A stretch of 64,000 bases of DNA from Sva-07 sp964651825 (lineage in GTDB: Bacteria; Actinomycetota; Acidimicrobiia; Acidimicrobiales; Ilumatobacteraceae). Position numbers and translations under genes: made by a program. The DNA lies in NCBI GenBank assembly GCA_964651825.1, contig CAZYWK010000006.1, forward strand, positions 1-64,000, in the 5' to 3' direction. This document shows positions 8,140 through 15,733 of the stretch, piece by piece. Numbering within the stretch: the first letter of the stretch is position 1; the number at the start of each line of letters is the position of its first letter. Below the pieces are notes generated by a model. That model was not told where the DNA came from. It was given only the letters and a program-made list of their open reading frames with translations, and did no database searches.

Positions 8140-9117
8140 GTGACCGCTGCCATCCTCGCTACCGACCTCCACAAGCGGTTCGGTGACAACCACGCCGTCG
8201 CCGGCATCGACCTCGCCATCGAGCCGGGCGAGATCTACGGGTTCCTCGGGCCCAACGGTGCCGGCAAGTCGACCACGATGAAGATGCTGTGCACGTTGCT
8301 CACGCCGACGTCCGGGTCGGCCAGCGTCGCCGGGTTCGACATCGTCGATCACCCCGGCGAGATCCGGGTTCGTATCGGCGTCGCCCTCCAGGACTCGTCG
8401 ATCGACGGCAAGCAGTCCGGCCGTGAGCTGCTCCAGCTCCAGGGCCGGCTCTACGGGTTGTCGTCGGCCGACATCAAGCGGCGCATGGACGACGTGATCG
8501 GCCTCGTCGACATCGGCAGCGCGATCGACGATCGGGTCGAGTCGTACTCCGGCGGTATGAAGCGACGGCTCGATCTCGCCATGTCGCTCATCCACCGGCC
8601 GCAAATCCTGTTCCTCGACGAGCCGACCACCGGCCTCGACCCGGTGAGCCGCAATGCGGTGTGGGCAGAGGTGCGCGACCTGAACAGGCGCGCCGGCGTG
8701 ACGATCTTCCTCACCACGCAGTACCTGGAGGAGGCCGACGAGCTGGCCGACCGCATCGGGATCCTCGCCAAGGGCGTGATCGCCGCCGAGGGCACCCCGA
8801 CCGAGTTGAAGCGGACGATCGGCACCGACCTGATCGTCGCCGAGGTGGACGGTGACACGGAGCACGCGGCAGCGCAACTCCGCGGGATCGCCGGCGTCGA
8901 CGAGGTCGAGGTGCACGGCGAGGAACTGGCCGTGGCGACGAGGGACGGTGCCGCCGTCATCGCCGACGTGGCGGTCGCGCTGCGCGAGCACGGCGTGACG
9001 GTGCGATCGCTGACGCTGCGGACCCCGACGCTCGACGACGTGTTCCTCGACGTCACCGGCGCGCACCTCGCCGCCAGCCACGAACGACCCAACGCCAGCA
9101 CGGGAGGTGCGTCATGA
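8140..9117 (+). CDS. ABC transporter ATP-binding protein, DrrA-like
   Basis: 325 aa, GTG start with GGAG five bases upstream. A complete nucleotide-binding domain is visible: Walker A GPNGAGKST, Q-loop in VALQDSSID, signature YSGGMKRRLD, Walker B ILFLDEPTTGLD and the H-loop replaced by Q (TTQYLEEADELAD), which is normal for daunorubicin-resistance-type exporters. The C-terminal extension (about residues 225-310) ends in TPTLDDVFLDVTG, the DrrA-type C-terminal motif. Overlaps the permease by ATGA. Together they form an ABC-2 exporter; substrate unknown. Confidence 0.94.
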   Translation: MTAAILATDLHKRFGDNHAVAGIDLAIEPGEIYGFLGPNGAGKSTTMKMLCTLLTPTSGSASVAGFDIVDHPGEIRVRIGVALQDSSIDGKQSGRELLQLQGRLYGLSSADIKRRMDDVIGLVDIGSAIDDRVESYSGGMKRRLDLAMSLIHRPQILFLDEPTTGLDPVSRNAVWAEVRDLNRRAGVTIFLTTQYLEEADELADRIGILAKGVIAAEGTPTELKRTIGTDLIVAEVDGDTEHAAAQLRGIAGVDEVEVHGEELAVATRDGAAVIADVAVALREHGVTVRSLTLRTPTLDDVFLDVTGAHLAASHERPNASTGGAS

Positions 9118-9944
9118 ACGTTCAGCTCGAGTCCGAATCCGACCGGTCGAGTCTCGCCGCCGACGAGCCACTGGCCCACCGGTCGTCGGCGTTGCACGAC
9201 TTCGCAACGGTGGCCCGCCGGGCCATCCGAGGCGTGTTCCGCGAGCCGGAGTTCATGATCCCCGCGCTCATCGTCCCGGTGTTCTTCTACGTCGTCAACG
9301 TCGGTGCACTCCAGGACTTCGCCGAGCAGTCCGGCTCGGTCGAGGACTTCAAGGCGTTCCAGCTGCCGGTGGCAATCATCTTCGCCGTCACCGGCATCTC
9401 GCGCGCCGGTGCGCTCGTGACCGACATCCAGGGCGGCTACTTCGACCGGCTGCTGCTCACCCCCATCCGCCGGCCGATGCTGCTGCTCGGTCTGATGGCC
9501 GCCGACGTGGTGTCGATCGTGCTGCTGACGATCCCGGTGCTGATCCTCGGGCTGGCGTTCGGTGTGAGCTTCGAGACGGGGCTCCTCGGGATGGTCGTGT
9601 TCATCGCCTACGGGGCGGTGTGGGGGCTGGCGTTCGCTGGCTTCCCGTACGCGATCGCGTTGAAGACCGGGAACCCGGCGGCGGTGAACTCGAGCTTCAT
9701 CCTGTTCTTCCCGTTCGCGTTCTTGACCACCACGTTCCTCCCCAAGGAGGCCCTCACCGGTTGGATGGCCACCATCGCCGACTACAACCCGGTCACCTAC
9801 GTGCTGGCGGGCTTGCGCTCGCTGATCACGGAGGGGTGGGAGATCCGTCCGCTCGCGGAAGGGCTCGCGGCGACGTTCGCGTTGATGGTGGTGAGCTTCG
9901 GATTGGCGAGCCTCGCGATGAGGGGCCGGGTCCGGCGGGGTTGA
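9114..9944 (+). CDS. ABC-2 type transporter permease, DrrB-like
   Basis: 276 aa. About six hydrophobic segments are visible, for example in FMIPALIVPVFFYVVNVG, the ADVVSIVLLTIPVLILGLAF region and the SFILFFPFAFLTTTFLPKEA segment. The last matches the ABC-2 permease signature region (FLP preceded by a Pro-containing helix). Partner of the ATPase encoded upstream, with which it overlaps by 4 bp. It exports an unknown amphiphile, lipid or drug. The downstream promoter and regulator start only 56 bp later. Confidence 0.92.
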   Translation: MNVQLESESDRSSLAADEPLAHRSSALHDFATVARRAIRGVFREPEFMIPALIVPVFFYVVNVGALQDFAEQSGSVEDFKAFQLPVAIIFAVTGISRAGALVTDIQGGYFDRLLLTPIRRPMLLLGLMAADVVSIVLLTIPVLILGLAFGVSFETGLLGMVVFIAYGAVWGLAFAGFPYAIALKTGNPAAVNSSFILFFPFAFLTTTFLPKEALTGWMATIADYNPVTYVLAGLRSLITEGWEIRPLAEGLAATFALMVVSFGLASLAMRGRVRRG

Positions 9945-9950
9945 CGAGAA

Positions 9951-9992
9951 TGTCCGAGTTTTCTTGATCATTCGGTAAATCCCGGACATACT
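9951..9992 (+). promoter_or_regulatory. Promoter with overlapping inverted repeat, ahead of the ArsR-like gene
   Basis: TTGATC (9964-9969), a 17-bp spacer and CATACT (9987-9992) form a plausible -35/-10, with 8 nt to the ATG at 10001 (leaderless geometry). An imperfect inverted repeat TGTCCGAGTTT (9951-9961) and AATCCCGGACA (9978-9988) flanks the promoter. This is the expected position for an autoregulatory operator of the HTH protein. Confidence 0.5.
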
Positions 9993-10000
9993 GGCGGACG

Positions 10001-10546
10001 ATGGTCCCCGACTACGAACTGGCGGACACCGTGCAGGCGGACACCCCGGCGAAGATGCGGGCGATCGTCAACCCGGTCCGCAACCACATCCTCGACCTCG
10101 TGATGGATCGAGCGGCGACGGTGACCGAGTTGGCGGCCGCACTCGACCGTCCGAAGTCGTCGATCGCCTACCACGTCGACGTGCTCGTCGACGTCGGGAT
10201 GCTCCAGGTGATCCGTACCCGTCGGGTACGCGCCATCGAGGAGAGGTTCTACGGACGCACCGGACGCACGATCGTGTACAACGAATCCGCTCTGCCCACG
10301 GGTGCCATCGCCCCCAACTTCATCGCCGAGGCGGCCGCCGAGGCCCGCACCACCGGAGCGGATGCGCGATCCACACTGCGTCACGCCCGCATCTCCGCCG
10401 AGCGTGCAGCCGAGTTCTTCGCCCGCATCGACGAGTTGGCCCACGAGTTCACGACCCTGCCGCGCGAAGGCGACGTCGTGTTCGGCTTCATCGCCGCCGT
10501 GTACCCGACCGATCACCCGACACTTCCCGAAGCGGCCGAGCAATGA
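10001..10546 (+). CDS. ArsR-like winged-helix transcriptional regulator
   Basis: 181 aa. Residues about 15-85 are a winged helix of the ArsR/HTH_20 type (AKMRAIVNPVRNHILDLVMDRA, then TVTELAAALDRPKSSIAYHVDVLVDVGML as the recognition region). A C-terminal region without cysteine metal motifs follows. The reading frame overlaps the MFS gene by ATGA, so regulator and exporter are made together. That arrangement usually means the regulator controls this exporter through the inverted repeat overlapping its own promoter. Ligand unknown. Confidence 0.85.
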   Translation: MVPDYELADTVQADTPAKMRAIVNPVRNHILDLVMDRAATVTELAAALDRPKSSIAYHVDVLVDVGMLQVIRTRRVRAIEERFYGRTGRTIVYNESALPTGAIAPNFIAEAAAEARTTGADARSTLRHARISAERAAEFFARIDELAHEFTTLPREGDVVFGFIAAVYPTDHPTLPEAAEQ

Positions 10547-11916
10547 CCGCACCGACGACCGGCGACGGCCTGGCGAGCGACACCCCACGAGCGAACGACA
10601 CCACCCACCGGCTCGGGCCGAGCTACTTCAAGCTGTTCGGGGCCAGCACGATCTCCAACCTCGGCGACGGCATCGGGATCATCGCGTACCCGTGGCTCGC
10701 CTCGGCCGTCACCCGGAACCCCGTGCTGATCGCCATGGTGGCCGTCGTCCAGCGTCTCCCCTGGTTGATCTTCACGCTGCCCGCCGGCGTCATCACCGAC
10801 CGCAACGACCGACGCACGCTGATGGTCTGGTCGAACGTGATCCGCACGGTGCTCACGATCGGTGTGGCGTTCGCCGTGCTCAACCGCCAAGGCTTGCTGC
10901 CGGGTCCGGACGAGGTGGCGGACAAGACGTTCGCCATCCCGACCAACACCGTGCTGTACCTCGTCATCCTCCTCGCCACGCTCCTGATGGGCGTCGCCGA
11001 AGTGCTCTACGACAATTCGGCCCAGACGTTCATGCCGTCGGTGGTCCACGTCGACCAGTTGGAGAAGGCCAACGGCCGGATGTGGAGCGCGGAGATGGTC
11101 GCCAACACCTTCGCCGGGCCGCCGCTGGGGGCGCTGCTGATCGCGGTCACGTTCAGCCTGCCGTTCTTCGTCGATGCAGCGACGTTCGCCGTATCGGCCG
11201 CGCTGATCGCGCTCATCCCGCGGACCGCGGCGACCCCCCGGGCCCGCGACGCGCCGGATCGCAAGCCCTGGCGTGCCGAGCTCGCCGAGGGCTTCCGCTG
11301 GCTCTGGCGCCACGAACTGTTGCGGCCGATGGCGATCATCCTCGGCGTGCTCAACGCCCTGGGCATGGTGACCGGATCGATCCTCGTCCTGTTCGCCCAG
11401 GAGGTGCTCGACACCGGACCGACAGCCTTCGCGCTGCTCACCACCGGCGGTGCGATCGGCGGGGTCATCGGCGGCTGGACGGCCGCGTCGGTGTCGCGGC
11501 GCATCGGTACCGGGCCGTCGCTCTGGCTCACCCTGATCACCAGTGGAGTGTGCACGCTGCTCATCGGCCTCATGAGCTGGTGGCCCGCCGTGTGGTTCCT
11601 GTTCGCGATCGAGATGGGGATCGGTGTGTTGTGGAACGTGATCACCGTCAGCCTCCGCCAGTCGATCATCCCCGATCACCTGCTCGGCCGGGTGAACAGC
11701 GTCTACCGGTTCTTCGCGTGGGGCATGATGCCGATCGGTTCCCTGATCGGCGGCCTGATCATCGTCGTCACGGACACGTTCGGCTCCCGCGAGCTCGCCC
11801 TGCGGATGCCCTGGCTGATCGCCGGCGTCGCGTACTTCGTCCTGTTCGCCTTCGCCGCCCCGAAGCTCACCACCGCCAAGATCGAAGCAGCCCGCGTCTC
11901 CGCCATCCCCCGCTGA
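10543..11916 (+). CDS. MFS efflux transporter (MFS_3 / EntS-like)
   Basis: 457 aa with about 10-12 transmembrane helices. The first half has FGASTISNLGDGIGIIAYPWLASAVT and the loop motif FTLPAGVITDRNDRRTLM, the MFS motif A between helices 2 and 3. A second family landmark is YDNSAQTFMPSVV, followed by EKANGRMWSAEMVANTFAGPPLGALL, which is characteristic of the EntS/macrolide-efflux branch. Located in the cytoplasmic membrane. Coupled to the upstream ArsR-like regulator. Substrate unknown, most likely a drug or siderophore-like compound. Confidence 0.92.
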   Translation: MTAPTTGDGLASDTPRANDTTHRLGPSYFKLFGASTISNLGDGIGIIAYPWLASAVTRNPVLIAMVAVVQRLPWLIFTLPAGVITDRNDRRTLMVWSNVIRTVLTIGVAFAVLNRQGLLPGPDEVADKTFAIPTNTVLYLVILLATLLMGVAEVLYDNSAQTFMPSVVHVDQLEKANGRMWSAEMVANTFAGPPLGALLIAVTFSLPFFVDAATFAVSAALIALIPRTAATPRARDAPDRKPWRAELAEGFRWLWRHELLRPMAIILGVLNALGMVTGSILVLFAQEVLDTGPTAFALLTTGGAIGGVIGGWTAASVSRRIGTGPSLWLTLITSGVCTLLIGLMSWWPAVWFLFAIEMGIGVLWNVITVSLRQSIIPDHLLGRVNSVYRFFAWGMMPIGSLIGGLIIVVTDTFGSRELALRMPWLIAGVAYFVLFAFAAPKLTTAKIEAARVSAIPR

Positions 11917-11921
11917 ACCAT

Positions 11922-11974
11922 CGTTTGCGTCGGGATTTGGTACCGCCTGTCGGTGCCGAATCCCGACGCAAACG
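11922..11974. repeat. 53-bp palindromic repeat, copy 1 (3'-end element)
   Basis: Arms of 23 nt (11922-11944 and 11952-11974) pair along their whole length with two G-U pairs and a 7-nt loop. The outer arm is CGTTTGCGTCGGGAT. It lies between convergent stops, 5 bp after the MFS stop and 19 bp from the minus-strand stop at 11994. The hairpin would terminate transcription in both directions, but no T-tract follows. Confidence 0.9.
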
Positions 11975-11993
11975 AGGAGTTGGAGGGGTGCTG

Positions 11994-14663
11994 CTACTCG
12001 GCGTCGCGGCTGCGACGCATGGGGAGGGCGTTGCGCCAGGTGCCGTCGAAGTCGTGGAGGGCGGCGGCGACCGCAGGAGCGGTGGGGACGAGGCCGATCT
12101 CGCCGACGCCCTTGATGCCGTAGGGCGAGCGGGGCTGGGGGACCTCGACGATCTGGACCTCGATCTTCGGGACGTCCTTGGCGCGCAGGATGCCGAGCGA
12201 ACGCAACGTCATGTTCGTCGGAAAGCCGGTCGCTGGATCGGTCGGGAAGTCCTCGCTCAGCGCGTACCCGAGGCCCATGTGGACGGCACCTTCGATCTGG
12301 CCCTCGACGAGCATCGGGTTCACCGCCTTGCCGACGTCGTGCACCGCGACGACCTTGTCGATGTCGCCGCTCGTCCGGTCGATGACGACCATCTGTGCGG
12401 CGAAGCTGAAGCAGGAGTGGATGGTCGGGTGCTCGACGTCGGGGTCCCCGAGCTTCTGGGTCCAGTCGACGACGTACTCGCCGTCGTAGTCGACGCCCGG
12501 CACGCACCCGCCCGCGAGCGCCGCCGCACACGCCTCGCTCACCGAGCCGGCGGTCATCAACGTTCCCCGCGAACCGGTGGTCTGACCGAAGCCGAGCTCG
12601 CGCGTCGTGTCGACGATCACGTCGATCCGGTCGGGGTCGATGCCGAGCTCCTGGGCCGCCACCTGGAGCGCGACCGTGTGGACGCCCTGGCCCATCTCGG
12701 TCCAACCGTGGCGCACCTCGACCCGGCCGGGCACGCCATCGCCGTCGGGATGGAAGCGCACGACGGCCTTGGACACCTCGTGGAAGCCGTTGCCGAGCCC
12801 CGAGTTCTTCAACCCGAGTCCGAGGCCGACCGCCTTGCCGTCCGCGATCGCCTCGTCGTAGGCCGCCTTGATCCGGTCGAGGCACGCCTCCGCGCCACCG
12901 GCTCCGTCGTCCATGATCTGGCCGGGACCCCACTCGTCACCGGGACGGATCACGTTGCGCTTGCGCATCTCCCAGCCGCTGATCCCGACCTGCTCGGCGA
13001 GGCGGTCGAGTACACCTTCCAGCGCGAACTGGGCCTGGTTGGCACCGAATCCGCGGAACGCCCCGCACACGAGGTTGTTGGTGCGCACCGCGATGGTCTC
13101 GATGTCGAGCGCCTCCCAGCGATAGGCCCCGCACGCGTGCCCGGCGGCCCGTTCGAGGACCTTCATACCGACGCTCGCGTACGCTCCCGAGTCGCCGATG
13201 CCGCGCACCTTGAGCGCGGCGAGGTGGCCGTCGGCATCGCAGCCGGCCCAGTACTCGAAGTGGATGGGATGCCGCTTGGCGTGCATCCGCAGGCTCTCCT
13301 CCCGCGACAGTGTGCACTTCACCGGCCGGTCGAGCAGCCACGCCGCGAGCGAGGCGTGAGCCTGGTTGCTCATGTCCTCCTTGCCGCCGAAGGCGCCGCC
13401 GTTCGACACGAGCTCGACCGTCACGCGGTCGTTGTCGAGGGCGAGGATGCTGGCGATGTCGTTGCGGTCGTCCCACACGCCCTGCCCACCCGAGTAGACG
13501 TGGAGCCGCCGGTCGTCGCCGGTCCCGCTCGGCACGGCGAGTGTCGACTCCGGTTCGAGGAAGGCGTGCTCGATGCGCTGGGTCTCGAACGTCTCGTGCA
13601 CCGTGAACGCGCTCGCCGCAAAGGCCTCGTCGAAGGCGGCGCCGCGCCGGTAGGTGCTGGTGGAGAGCACGTTGGAGTCGGTGCCCCACACCGAGATCGG
13701 CGCGTCGTCGGCCAGCGCGGCGACGGGATCGGTGTTCGGTGCCAGCACGCCGTACGTGACCTCGACGAGCTCAGCCGCCGCGCGGGCATGGGCGCGAGTG
13801 TCGGCGACGACGATCGCCAGCACGTCGCCGGCGTACGACGTGCGGCCGCCCACCGGGATCATCACCGGCCAGTCCTTGTAGATGATCCCGACCCGCAGCT
13901 CGCCCGGCAGATCGGCGGCCGTGAACACCGCCTCGACCCCAGGAGCCGCAAGCGCGGCCGACGCGTCGATGCCGACGATGTCGGCCCGCGTGTGTGCGGT
14001 GAGGTGCAGCGCGGCGTGCAGCATCCCCGGGACGCGGAGGTCGTCGATGTACCCGCGGTCGCCCAGTGTCAGTGGGGCCGCCTCGTACTTCGATCCCGAC
14101 CCGCCGACCGTGGCCGCGAGGCTCGGCTCGAACGTGATGCCGTGGGCCACCGCATCGATGGCGTCAAGGATCTTCACGTAGCCCGTGCACCGGCAGAGAT
14201 GGGCGCCGAGGTGCGGAGCCATTCCCGCCTTGGTCAGCGAGTCGCCCTTCTTGTCGATCTGCGCCTTGGCCCGCATCACGATCCCCGGGATGCAAAAGCC
14301 GCACTGCAGCCCGCCGCACGCCGAGAAGGCGTCGGCGAAGCGCTGCCGCTCGACGTCGGCGACACCTTCGAGCGTCGTGATCGACTTACCCTCGGCCTTG
14401 GCCACGTCGTACTGGCACGACACCGTTGCCTTGCCGTCGATCAGCACGGTGCAGCATCCGCACTGCCCCGACGGCGAGCAGCCGTCCTTCGGTGACGTGA
14501 TGTCGAGCTCCTCCCGCAACGCCGACAGCAGGTGCGGGTGGCCGGCGCGCACCGACACCGGCGTGCCGTTGACCTCGAACGACACCGCATCACTGCAGTC
14601 GACACGCGCGGGCGAAGCGACCAGTCCAGGCTCGACGGTGCCAGGCTCGATGATGTCGGTCAC
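11994..14663 (-). CDS. MOP-like molybdenum hydroxylase: fused [2Fe-2S] and molybdopterin domains
   Basis: 889 aa, GTG start. It matches the one-chain layout of Desulfovibrio aldehyde oxidoreductase (about 907 aa, no FAD domain). Residues about 25-100 are a plant-type ferredoxin (DGCSPSGQCGCC, then C83). About 105-175 form the helical [2Fe-2S] domain (QCGFC, then CRCTGYVKI; Cys121, 124, 157 and 159). The rest is the Mo-cofactor domain (GRTSYAGDVLAIVVA, GGAFGGKEDMSNQAH, AFRGFGANQAQFALE), with the catalytic Glu in IKGVGEIGLVPTAPAVAAAL. It oxidises an aldehyde or N-heterocycle. No partner subunit or cofactor-maturation gene lies nearby. An 11-bp palindrome sits 8 bp before the start. Confidence 0.9.
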   Translation of the reverse strand: MTDIIEPGTVEPGLVASPARVDCSDAVSFEVNGTPVSVRAGHPHLLSALREELDITSPKDGCSPSGQCGCCTVLIDGKATVSCQYDVAKAEGKSITTLEGVADVERQRFADAFSACGGLQCGFCIPGIVMRAKAQIDKKGDSLTKAGMAPHLGAHLCRCTGYVKILDAIDAVAHGITFEPSLAATVGGSGSKYEAAPLTLGDRGYIDDLRVPGMLHAALHLTAHTRADIVGIDASAALAAPGVEAVFTAADLPGELRVGIIYKDWPVMIPVGGRTSYAGDVLAIVVADTRAHARAAAELVEVTYGVLAPNTDPVAALADDAPISVWGTDSNVLSTSTYRRGAAFDEAFAASAFTVHETFETQRIEHAFLEPESTLAVPSGTGDDRRLHVYSGGQGVWDDRNDIASILALDNDRVTVELVSNGGAFGGKEDMSNQAHASLAAWLLDRPVKCTLSREESLRMHAKRHPIHFEYWAGCDADGHLAALKVRGIGDSGAYASVGMKVLERAAGHACGAYRWEALDIETIAVRTNNLVCGAFRGFGANQAQFALEGVLDRLAEQVGISGWEMRKRNVIRPGDEWGPGQIMDDGAGGAEACLDRIKAAYDEAIADGKAVGLGLGLKNSGLGNGFHEVSKAVVRFHPDGDGVPGRVEVRHGWTEMGQGVHTVALQVAAQELGIDPDRIDVIVDTTRELGFGQTTGSRGTLMTAGSVSEACAAALAGGCVPGVDYDGEYVVDWTQKLGDPDVEHPTIHSCFSFAAQMVVIDRTSGDIDKVVAVHDVGKAVNPMLVEGQIEGAVHMGLGYALSEDFPTDPATGFPTNMTLRSLGILRAKDVPKIEVQIVEVPQPRSPYGIKGVGEIGLVPTAPAVAAALHDFDGTWRNALPMRRSRDAE

Positions 14664-14671
14664 GCTTTACA

Positions 14672-14682
14672 GTTTGTCAAAC
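14672..14682. promoter_or_regulatory. Putative operator palindrome before the MOP-like gene
   Basis: GTTTGTCAAAC is a perfect palindrome around its centre base, ending 8 bp upstream of the GTG start on the minus strand. Position suggests a repressor site; the regulator is not identifiable from the window. Confidence 0.4.
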
Positions 14683-14747
14683 GAACCCGGCCGGCGAAAC
14701 CCACCCCCATGACATCCGCGTGAACTCCCCAGCACGCCTGAAACCCA

Positions 14748-14800
14748 CGTTTGCGTCGGGATCTGATCACACCCGTGCGTGCCAGATCCCGACGCAAACG
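14748..14800. repeat. 53-bp palindromic repeat, copy 2
   Basis: Same family and same length as 11922-11974. The outer 18 nt (CGTTTGCGTCGGGATCTG) pair perfectly; the centre is imperfect. It is 9 bp beyond the minus-strand stop at 14810, at the end of the carbamoylase operon and about 84 bp before the MOP-like gene start. Confidence 0.9.
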
Positions 14801-14809
14801 ATGAGTTGG

Positions 14810-15733
14810 TCAGTGAGTGGGGGCGGCGAGGGGGGCGTAGACGTCGGGGCGGCGGTAGCGGGCGAAGTCGAACAGGGTGTTCTTGTACTGGCCGCACCAG
14901 TCGAGGTCGCACTCGGCGACGATCAGTTCGTCGTCGTTCGTGGTCGCCTTGGCGAGCAGTTCGCCGGACGGACCGAAGATCGACGACTCGGCCAGCGAAT
15001 CGACACCCTCCTCCACGCCACCCTTGGCGACGCCGACCACGAACGTACCGTTCTGATATGCGCCGGACGACATGACGAGCTGGTTGTGGAAGCCCTGCAG
15101 CGGGTCCTGGCTCGGATCGGGGGCGTAGTGCAGCGGCGTGTTGTAGCCGCACAGGATCAGCTCGACACCCTGCAGACCCATGAGCCGGTACGACTCGGGC
15201 CAGCGACGGTCGTTGCAGATCATCATCCCGACGCGCCCGCCGAACGCGTCCCACACGCCGAACCCCTCGGGCGAGGGTTCGAAGTAGTAGCGCTCGAGAT
15301 GCTGGAACGGGCGCCCCGGCTCGTTCGACTCGTGACCCGGGATGTGGACCTTCTTGAACGTCGCGACGATCGAGCCGTCGCGTTCGACCAAGGTCTGCAC
15401 GTTCCACCGGTGCTGCGTCCCTTCGGCATCGGTCTCCAAGTGCGCGTACCCGAGGCAGAAGCCGATCTCGAGGTCGCGGGCTTCGTCGAACAACGGCTGA
15501 GTCGCTTCGTTCGGCATCGACGTCTCGTAGAAGTGGTCGGCCTCGGTGATGTCGTCGAGGTACCAGCGGGGGAAGAACGTCGTGAGGGCGAGCTCGGGGA
15601 AGACGACGAGGTCACATCCCTGCGACGCCGCCTCGTCGAGCAGCTCGCGCAGCCGATCGACGACCGCCGAGCGATCGTCGGCCCGCTGCACGGGCCCCAA
15701 CTGCGCAGCACCAACCGTCACGATCCGGCTCAT
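14810..15733 (-). CDS. Carbon-nitrogen hydrolase, N-carbamoyl-D-amino-acid hydrolase type
   Basis: 307 aa nitrilase-superfamily enzyme. The Glu-Lys-Cys triad is in VVFPELALTTFFPRWY (Glu), FKKVHIPGHE (Lys) and MMICNDRRWPESYRLMGL (Cys). The last two motifs closely match characterised N-carbamoyl-D-amino-acid amidohydrolases, which cut N-carbamoyl amino acids to the amino acid, CO2 and ammonia. Length (304 in Agrobacterium) agrees. No hydantoinase gene is near, so the physiological substrate may be a different ureido compound, for example in pyrimidine breakdown. Its ATG overlaps the stop of the FtsK-like gene (ATGA), an odd pairing. Confidence 0.9.
   Translation of the reverse strand: MSRIVTVGAAQLGPVQRADDRSAVVDRLRELLDEAASQGCDLVVFPELALTTFFPRWYLDDITEADHFYETSMPNEATQPLFDEARDLEIGFCLGYAHLETDAEGTQHRWNVQTLVERDGSIVATFKKVHIPGHESNEPGRPFQHLERYYFEPSPEGFGVWDAFGGRVGMMICNDRRWPESYRLMGLQGVELILCGYNTPLHYAPDPSQDPLQGFHNQLVMSSGAYQNGTFVVGVAKGGVEEGVDSLAESSIFGPSGELLAKATTNDDELIVAECDLDWCGQYKNTLFDFARYRRPDVYAPLAAPTH

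Noticed and set aside
11922..11974. Riboswitch or attenuator interpretation of the 53-bp palindromes
   Set aside because: They sit after stop codons, not in 5' leaders, and copy 2 is the only one upstream of a same-strand gene, 84 bp away and better explained as the end of the preceding unit.
10302..14495. A very long plus-strand open frame (about 1400 codons) opposite the MOP-like gene
   Set aside because: Its translation is Arg/Asp/His-rich without any fold or motif, while the minus strand encodes a complete Mo-hydroxylase with all Fe-S ligands. High GC leaves antisense frames open.
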